The translations under genes and the position numbers were made by a program. A stretch of DNA of 7,228 bases from an uncultured Dechloromonas sp. (GTDB taxonomy: Bacteria; Pseudomonadota; Gammaproteobacteria; Burkholderiales; Rhodocyclaceae): positions 1 to 7,228 of the forward strand of contig CAMKYP010000197.1 of the NCBI GenBank assembly GCA_946477505.1. The letters are read 5' to 3'. The notes below the pieces were generated by a model. It made no database searches. It was not told where the DNA came from and saw only the letters and a list, made by a program, of their open reading frames with translations. Each line of letters starts with the position of its first letter. The first letter of the stretch is position 1. Shown one piece after another: positions 6,892 to 7,228 of the stretch.

Positions 6892-6899
6892 TCGGGGCT

Positions 6900-7228
6900 A
6901 TGCATAAAGTACTGGCCTCCCTACTTCTGTCGGTTTCGCTGCTGATCAGCGGCATCGGGGCGTCCACTGCTGCCGAGCAAGTCCGCAAGGACGAACAACC
7001 GTCGTTCTTGGAACGTTACACCAACGCCGCGCAGGATGTCATTCTGCAAGGCCTGAAGCTGGTGGGTGTCCGCTACCGCCTCGGCGGCAACAACGAGGAT
7101 AGCGGACTGGATTGCAGCGGCTTTGTCCGCCTCGTCTTCAAGGACAGCATCGGCGCATCCCTGCCGCGCACCGCCAAGGAAATGAGCGAAGTCGGCCAGC
7201 AAATCGACGCCAGCCAGCTCAAGCCGGG
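6900..7228 (+). CDS. Exported NlpC/P60 (C40) family peptidase, C-terminus cut off
   Basis: Probable periplasmic cell-wall hydrolase; the family cleaves peptide bonds in peptidoglycan stems. The 109 visible codons begin MHKVLASLLLSVSLLISG, a typical Sec signal peptide: a basic residue, a hydrophobic core (4-20), then a likely cleavage near residues 24-25 (STAAEQ). There is no lipobox cysteine. The NlpC/P60 fold starts about residue 45. GVRYRLGG (56-63) and GLDCSGFVRLVF (69-80) follow, with Cys72 as the expected nucleophile, then LPRTAKEMS (88-96). The catalytic His and third residue lie beyond the right edge. The ATG at 6900-6902 is chosen because it places the signal peptide correctly; the upstream CGGGGCT is a poor Shine-Dalgarno. 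The gene is divergent from acuI and probably functionally unrelated to it. Confidence 0.88.
   Translation, partial: MHKVLASLLLSVSLLISGIGASTAAEQVRKDEQPSFLERYTNAAQDVILQGLKLVGVRYRLGGNNEDSGLDCSGFVRLVFKDSIGASLPRTAKEMSEVGQQIDASQLKP

Overview
The window is a dense, GC-rich stretch of bacterial chromosome. The gene content (PrpE-type ligase, Ppx with an HD-like C-terminus, and an MlaE permease with a fused STAS-like domain) fits a betaproteobacterium, possibly Rhodocyclales-like. That placement is an inference from protein character and could not be checked by search. I see no mobile elements, tRNA or rRNA genes, CRISPR arrays or long repeats.

Layout. Five genes lie head-to-tail on the minus strand, reading from right to left. 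A YhdH/AcuI-family acryloyl-CoA reductase or quinone oxidoreductase (5782-6777) is followed one nucleotide later by a response regulator with a degenerate GGDEF domain (4665-5780, GTG start). After a 48-bp gap comes propionate--CoA ligase PrpE (2724-4616), which ends at a strong Rho-independent terminator (2669-2703). A second unit then begins with an exopolyphosphatase of the Ppx/GppA family (1088-2590). Its stop codon overlaps the start of an MlaE-type lipid transporter permease (1-1091), which runs off the left edge. On the plus strand at the right edge, a divergent gene (6900-7228, cut off) encodes an exported NlpC/P60 (C40) cell-wall peptidase. The 122-bp divergent region carries possible promoters and an inverted repeat.

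How the genes may work together. AcuI/YhdH makes propionyl-CoA from acryloyl-CoA, and PrpE makes propionyl-CoA from propionate (some PrpE enzymes also activate acrylate or 3-hydroxypropionate). The first unit therefore looks like a small C3-acyl-CoA module with a signalling protein between the two enzymes. That protein keeps the phospho-acceptor site and an RxxD I-site-like motif but has lost the GGDEF catalytic residues, so it is more likely a phospho- or c-di-GMP-responsive adaptor than a cyclase. The second unit couples a polyphosphate enzyme to an outer-membrane lipid transport permease by a 4-bp ATGA overlap. The reason for that pairing is unknown.

Most of the window is conserved housekeeping or accessory metabolism. 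The less ordinary items are the pairing of acuI, the regulator and prpE, the degenerate regulator with its unrecognised tail, and the inverted repeat between the divergent genes.
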